A DNA stretch of 64,000 nucleotides from Myxococcaceae bacterium JPH2. Its GTDB lineage: Bacteria; Myxococcota; Myxococcia; Myxococcales; Myxococcaceae. The stretch spans positions 1 through 64,000 of the forward strand of contig JAEMGR010000017.1 in the NCBI GenBank assembly GCA_016458225.1, written 5' to 3'. The number at the start of each line of letters is the position of its first letter. The stretch's first letter is position 1. Positions 60,538 to 64,000 of this stretch are shown here, piece by piece. Under the pieces are notes generated by a model, which saw nothing but the letters and a program-made list of their open reading frames with translations, had not been told where the DNA came from and searched no databases. Both the position numbers and the translations under genes were made by a program.

Positions 60538-60582
60538 GGGCGCCGTACCCCCTTGGAAAGACTCGCCGCCATGACGGCGCCC
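60538..60582 (+). promoter_or_regulatory. Leader hairpin before cpaB
   Basis: GGGCGCCGT at 60538-60546 pairs perfectly with ACGGCGCCC at 60574-60582. It lies in the predicted 5' leader, ending 9 nt before the GGAGG ribosome-binding site. It may modulate translation or message stability. Confidence 0.4.
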
Positions 60583-60606
60583 CCCCGTTCTGGAGGTTCC
60601 TGAACC

Positions 60607-61425
60607 ATGCTGAAGGGTAAGACTCCCCTCATCGTCGCGCTCGTGCTCGGACTGCTCGCGGGCGTCGTGGCCTATTCGGCCATCAAGAAGAAGGAAGCCG
60701 ACGTTCGTCGTGGCTGGAACCTCGTGCCGGTCGTCGTGGCGGCCCAGGACATGCCCGAAGGCACGGTCATCAACTACGAGATGATCTCGCAGCGCTCGGT
60801 GCCCGAGCAGTTCGTCACGTCGTCCGTGGTGAAGCCGGACTCCGCTGGCTACATCGTGAACCAGAAGGTGCTGGTGGCGCTGCAGGCCGGCGACCCCATC
60901 CTCTGGAGCCAGTTCGAGACGACGAAGGCGGCCGAGCGCCTCTCCACCAAGGTGCAGAAGAAGGCCCGCGCCATCACCATCGAGGCCAAGCCGACCACGG
61001 CCGTGGGTGGCTGGATTCGCCCCAACGACCACGTGGACATCATCGGCACGTTCCTGGATCCGCAGTCCCAGGAGAACGTGGCCGTGACGCTGCTCCAGAA
61101 CATCATCGTGGTGGCGACCGGAAAGATCACCGGTACCACCAACGTGAACCTCATCCCGGAGAACCAGCGCGACTACGCGAACGTGTCGCTGATGGTGCTG
61201 CCGGAAGAGGCGGAGATCCTGGTGCTCGCGACGGAGCTGGGTCAGCTGACCCTGTCGCTGCGCAACGAGGACGACGTCGATATGATCGAGGAGCGCGGCC
61301 GCGCCACCATCAGCACGCTGCTGTCCGGCGAGCGCACCCGCGTCCTGGAGCAGAAGCGCCGGGAGATCATCCAGATCATCAAGGGCGGGACCTCGGAAAA
61401 GGCCGCGGCCGCCGGTTCGCCGTAA
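60607..61425 (+). CDS. cpaB: Flp pilus assembly protein CpaB
   Basis: 272 residues. N-terminal membrane helix (LIVALVLGLLAGVVAYSAI), then an SAF-type domain (VVVAAQDMPEGTVINYEMI) and a C-terminal RcpC/CpaB domain. It sits in the periplasm and interacts with the secretin. GGAGG lies upstream. Followed by tadB, not by the secretin cpaC as in many loci. Confidence 0.9.
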   Translation: MLKGKTPLIVALVLGLLAGVVAYSAIKKKEADVRRGWNLVPVVVAAQDMPEGTVINYEMISQRSVPEQFVTSSVVKPDSAGYIVNQKVLVALQAGDPILWSQFETTKAAERLSTKVQKKARAITIEAKPTTAVGGWIRPNDHVDIIGTFLDPQSQENVAVTLLQNIIVVATGKITGTTNVNLIPENQRDYANVSLMVLPEEAEILVLATELGQLTLSLRNEDDVDMIEERGRATISTLLSGERTRVLEQKRREIIQIIKGGTSEKAAAAGSP

Positions 61426-61478
61426 GCGCCGCGCGCTGATCGCGACGTCTCGCCCCCGTCCCCCAGGGAACCGCGCGC

Positions 61479-62324
61479 ATGCTTGCAGGAATCGTCCTCC
61501 TCCTCGTCACCGGCTCGGTCTTCTTCTTCAGCCTGGTGATCTTCAGCGTCCTGTCGAAGGCGTATGAGCAGTACCAGGAGCGGTACGTCGCCAAGTCGAT
61601 GAACGACTTGAGCGACATGTTCCTCTTCATCGACGCACGGCAGATGTTGGTCCTCAACATCGCGTGCATGTGCTTGCTCGGCATCCTGAGCTACATCGTC
61701 TTCAACCCCGTGCTCGCGGTGGCCTCGACGGTGTTCGGCTTCTTCCTGCCGATGATCCTGGTGAAGTACTACCGCAAGCGCCGCATCAAGAAGTTCAACG
61801 TCCAGTTGGTGGACGCGCTGCAGGCCATGGCCAACGCGTTCAAGGCGGGTCTCACCTTCCCGCAGGCCATCGAGCACGTGGCCCGCGAGGCGCAGCCGCC
61901 GCTGTCCCAGGAGTTCGGCCTCTTCGTCAAAGAGGTGAAGCTGGGCGTGCCGCTGGAGGAGTCGCTCATCAACATGGGGCGCCGCGTGGGCAGTGACGAC
62001 CTGGAGCTGGTCGTCGTCTCCACGAACATCGCGCGCCAACTGGGCGGCAACATGGCGGAGATGTTCGAGACCATCTCCGCGGTGATTCGCGAGCGCTTCC
62101 GTCTGGAAGGCAAGATCGACGCGCTCACGTCCCAGGGCAAGTTGCAGGGATGGATTGTGGCGGCCATGCCGGGCGTGCTGGGCATGGTGCTCAACTACAT
62201 GCGTCCGGACCTGATGGAGCCGATGATGAACCACATCTTCGGCTACGTGCTGGTGACCATCATCGCCATCATGGAGATCCTCGGGATCTTGATCATCCGG
62301 CGCATCGTCAACATCGACATCTGA
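61479..62324 (+). CDS. tadB: Type II secretion F-domain protein TadB
   Basis: 281 residues with N-terminal membrane helices and the F-domain stretch LQAMANAFKAGLTFPQAIEHVA, a second membrane pair at the C-terminus. It forms the inner-membrane platform with TadC. 53 nt after cpaB. Confidence 0.92.
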   Translation: MLAGIVLLLVTGSVFFFSLVIFSVLSKAYEQYQERYVAKSMNDLSDMFLFIDARQMLVLNIACMCLLGILSYIVFNPVLAVASTVFGFFLPMILVKYYRKRRIKKFNVQLVDALQAMANAFKAGLTFPQAIEHVAREAQPPLSQEFGLFVKEVKLGVPLEESLINMGRRVGSDDLELVVVSTNIARQLGGNMAEMFETISAVIRERFRLEGKIDALTSQGKLQGWIVAAMPGVLGMVLNYMRPDLMEPMMNHIFGYVLVTIIAIMEILGILIIRRIVNIDI

Positions 62325-62334
62325 GAGGCGCACC

Positions 62335-63225
62335 GTGCAGGACATCCTCACAGTCATCCTGATCATCGGCTCGGCGCTTCTCACCGCGGCGGCGGTGGCG
62401 TTCCTGGGCATCGGTCTGTACCAGAACGTCTTCGAGCGCTTCTTGTCGGAGGTCCGCGACGAGTCGGGCGGCGGCATGAAGGGCGCCGGCTCGGTGGCCA
62501 TCCGCAAGCTGGGCGTCATCAACCGGCGCTTCATGTGGCCGTCGTATGAGGCCAAGGCGCGGCGCAAGCTCATCAAGGCGGGCGAGCCCCAGGGCTACAA
62601 GCCGGAAGACATCATGGCCATGCAGGAGGTCAGCGCCGTGCTGGCGCTCATCTTCGGCCTGTTCGCCTGCAATGCCTTGAACGCGACGTTCGCGTGGGCG
62701 CTGCTGGTGATGTTGATCGGCCTCTACTACCCGCTCTTGTGGCTGAACGATCAGGTGAAGAAGCGCCACCTGGCCATCAGCCGCGCGCTGCCGTACAGCC
62801 TGGACCTGCTGACGCTGTCGGTGGAGGCCGGTCTGGACTTCACGGGCGCGCTCGCGAAGGTGGTGGAGAAGGGCAAGGCGGGCGCGCTGCGCGAGGAGCT
62901 GCAGCTGGTCCTCAAGCAGCTCAAGATGGGCAAGACGCGCGAAGAGGCGCTCAAGAGCATGATCGTCCGCGTGGACCTGCCGCCGCTCACCACGTTCGTC
63001 ACGGCGCTCATCCAGGCGGACAAGATGGGCACCAGCTTGGGCAAGGTGCTGCGCATCCAGTCGACCCAGATGCGCATCGACCGCACCCAGCGCGCTGAGA
63101 AGCTGGCCGGCGAGGCCCCCGTGAAGATGCTCTTCCCGCTCATCGCGTGCATCTTCCCCACGGTCTTCATGGTGCTGTTCGGCCCCATCGTGTTCCAGTT
63201 CTTCTTCGGCGAGCTCGCGGGGTAG
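62335..63225 (+). CDS. tadC: Type II secretion F-domain protein TadC
   Basis: 296 residues, paralogue and partner of TadB: two N-terminal helices, F-domain (YSLDLLTLSVEAGLDFTGAL) and C-terminal helices with PVKMLFPLIACIFPTVFMVLFG. The start is GTG 62335, 10 nt after tadB. Confidence 0.92.
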   Translation: MQDILTVILIIGSALLTAAAVAFLGIGLYQNVFERFLSEVRDESGGGMKGAGSVAIRKLGVINRRFMWPSYEAKARRKLIKAGEPQGYKPEDIMAMQEVSAVLALIFGLFACNALNATFAWALLVMLIGLYYPLLWLNDQVKKRHLAISRALPYSLDLLTLSVEAGLDFTGALAKVVEKGKAGALREELQLVLKQLKMGKTREEALKSMIVRVDLPPLTTFVTALIQADKMGTSLGKVLRIQSTQMRIDRTQRAEKLAGEAPVKMLFPLIACIFPTVFMVLFGPIVFQFFFGELAG

Positions 63226-63229
63226 TCCT

Positions 63230-64000
63230 CTGCCTATCCGGCTCACCATTACCCAGGGGCTCCAGCAGGGGCGGGAGCTCGTTTTCGAGTCGGCCGAGGT
63301 GAAGATCGGTCGGACCTCGGAGAACGACCTGGTCCTGCACGACCACGGGGTGTCGCGGCGACACGCGAACCTCGTGGAGCGGGGAGGTCAGTACTTCGCC
63401 AGCGACCTGGGGAGCTCCAACGGCACCCTGGTCAACGGACTGAAGCTGGCGGCGGAGCAGCAGCTTCGCGACGGCGACCTCATCACCGTGGGGCCCGTGT
63501 CGTTCACCTTCGTCTGGGTCCCACCCGAGGGAGACGAGGACGCCACGCGCCCCATCCGGCGCGAGCTGCTCCGCGCCCATGTGTCTCCCGCGGGGAAGGG
63601 GACCGCGGAGCTGGCCGCGCTGGAGTCGGCGCCCACCGGCTTCCGGCCCGCGCTCGTGATTCCCGATCCGCCCGCCGCGGTGAGTGGCGGCGCCAGTGCG
63701 AGCCCCAGCGCGCTCGACAAGGTCGCGCCGAGCCCCGCCCCGGTCCGAGCCACGGGGGCGAAGGAGCCGCTGTCCGCCGCGGAGCGCGCGCGCCACCGCC
63801 GGGAGCTGCAGGGCTCGGTTCAGGGGCAGGTGCGCCTGTGGTGGGAGGGGATGCCTCGGGTGGCCCGATGGGGCGCCGCGAGCGTCGCCGGCCTGGGCCT
63901 GCTGTCGCTCGTGGCCGTGGTCGTCTGGGCCGTGGTGTTCCGCTCGGAGGGCGGCATCGGGCGGGGCGCGGAGCCCTCATTGGTGGGGGCGGAGGCGCTG
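63230..64000 (+). CDS. FHA-domain membrane protein, partial
   Basis: Runs past the window end; 257 codons seen. The N-terminal FHA domain reads IGRTSENDLVLHDHGVSRRHA, then DLGSSNGTLVNG, the phosphothreonine-binding residues being present. A Pro/Ala linker precedes a membrane helix (LGLLSLVAVVVWAVVF). It begins 4 nt after tadC. No ATG, GTG or TTG lies in-frame before the FHA fold; a CTG at 63230 with GGGG seven bases upstream is the likely start. It may link Ser/Thr kinase signalling to the Tad machine. Confidence 0.8.
   Translation, partial: MPIRLTITQGLQQGRELVFESAEVKIGRTSENDLVLHDHGVSRRHANLVERGGQYFASDLGSSNGTLVNGLKLAAEQQLRDGDLITVGPVSFTFVWVPPEGDEDATRPIRRELLRAHVSPAGKGTAELAALESAPTGFRPALVIPDPPAAVSGGASASPSALDKVAPSPAPVRATGAKEPLSAAERARHRRELQGSVQGQVRLWWEGMPRVARWGAASVAGLGLLSLVAVVVWAVVFRSEGGIGRGAEPSLVGAEAL

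Overview
The window is chromosomal DNA from a myxobacterium (Myxococcaceae or a close relative). This rests on very high GC (about 70% in lines counted by eye), GC-ending codons, a PEGA-domain Ser/Thr kinase of myxobacterial type, a paralogous sigma-32-family factor behind a sigma-54-type promoter, many predicted lipoproteins, and the gene order queA-tgt-yajC-secD-secF. Coding density is high. No rRNA, tRNA, CRISPR array, insertion sequence or prophage was recognised.

Layout. 0.4-5.9 kb: a PEGA-domain kinase and two adjacent KamA-type radical SAM genes closed by a terminator hairpin. 6.0-8.8 kb: small secreted or membrane proteins and a SpoIID-domain protein. 8.9-16.6 kb: queuosine synthesis (queA, tgt), the Sec auxiliary complex (yajC, secD, secF) and recJ. 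16.6-19.0 kb (minus strand): a YHS-domain protein, an outer-membrane barrel and a lipoprotein metallopeptidase. 19.2-24.0 kb: aspS, a LysE-type exporter, an RpoH-family sigma factor behind a near-consensus sigma-54 promoter, and rsgA. 24.4-30.5 kb: an astacin-like metalloprotease, a class III aminotransferase, a Fic enzyme with an unknown partner, a lipid kinase and a DUF72 protein. 30.5-40.0 kb: a SNF2 helicase, a zinc-ribbon/MoxR/DUF58 operon, a HEAT-cyclophilin lipoprotein and an HD-GYP response regulator. 40.2-44.3 kb: a DapB-like dehydrogenase, two MaoC-type dehydratase subunits and an acyl-CoA dehydrogenase. 44.4-50.6 kb: an ExbB/ExbD pair, a DUF4292 lipoprotein, two stand-alone MshEN-type proteins, two peptide-ABC ATPases and a small DUF2085-like protein. 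50.7-64.0 kb: an ECF sigma/anti-sigma pair followed by a large Tad/Flp-type locus.

The most interesting region is 52.8-64.0 kb. Two TadE-like proteins, a large TadG-like protein and a 76-residue Flp-like pilin share a prepilin-type Gly cleavage site, and are translationally interlocked with secreted proteins of unknown function. They are followed by cpaB, tadB, tadC and an FHA protein. The secretin, the TadA/CpaF ATPase and the prepilin peptidase are not in the window. Other points worth checking are the sigma-54 promoter with an upstream dyad before the RpoH-type gene, the Fic/unknown pair, ATPase-less MshEN proteins that may read c-di-GMP, the divergent PLP loop in the first KamA homologue, and a set of genes whose -10-like element sits immediately before the start codon, suggesting leaderless transcripts.

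All functions are inferred from reading the sequence. No database search was run, and promoter and terminator calls are consensus matches only.
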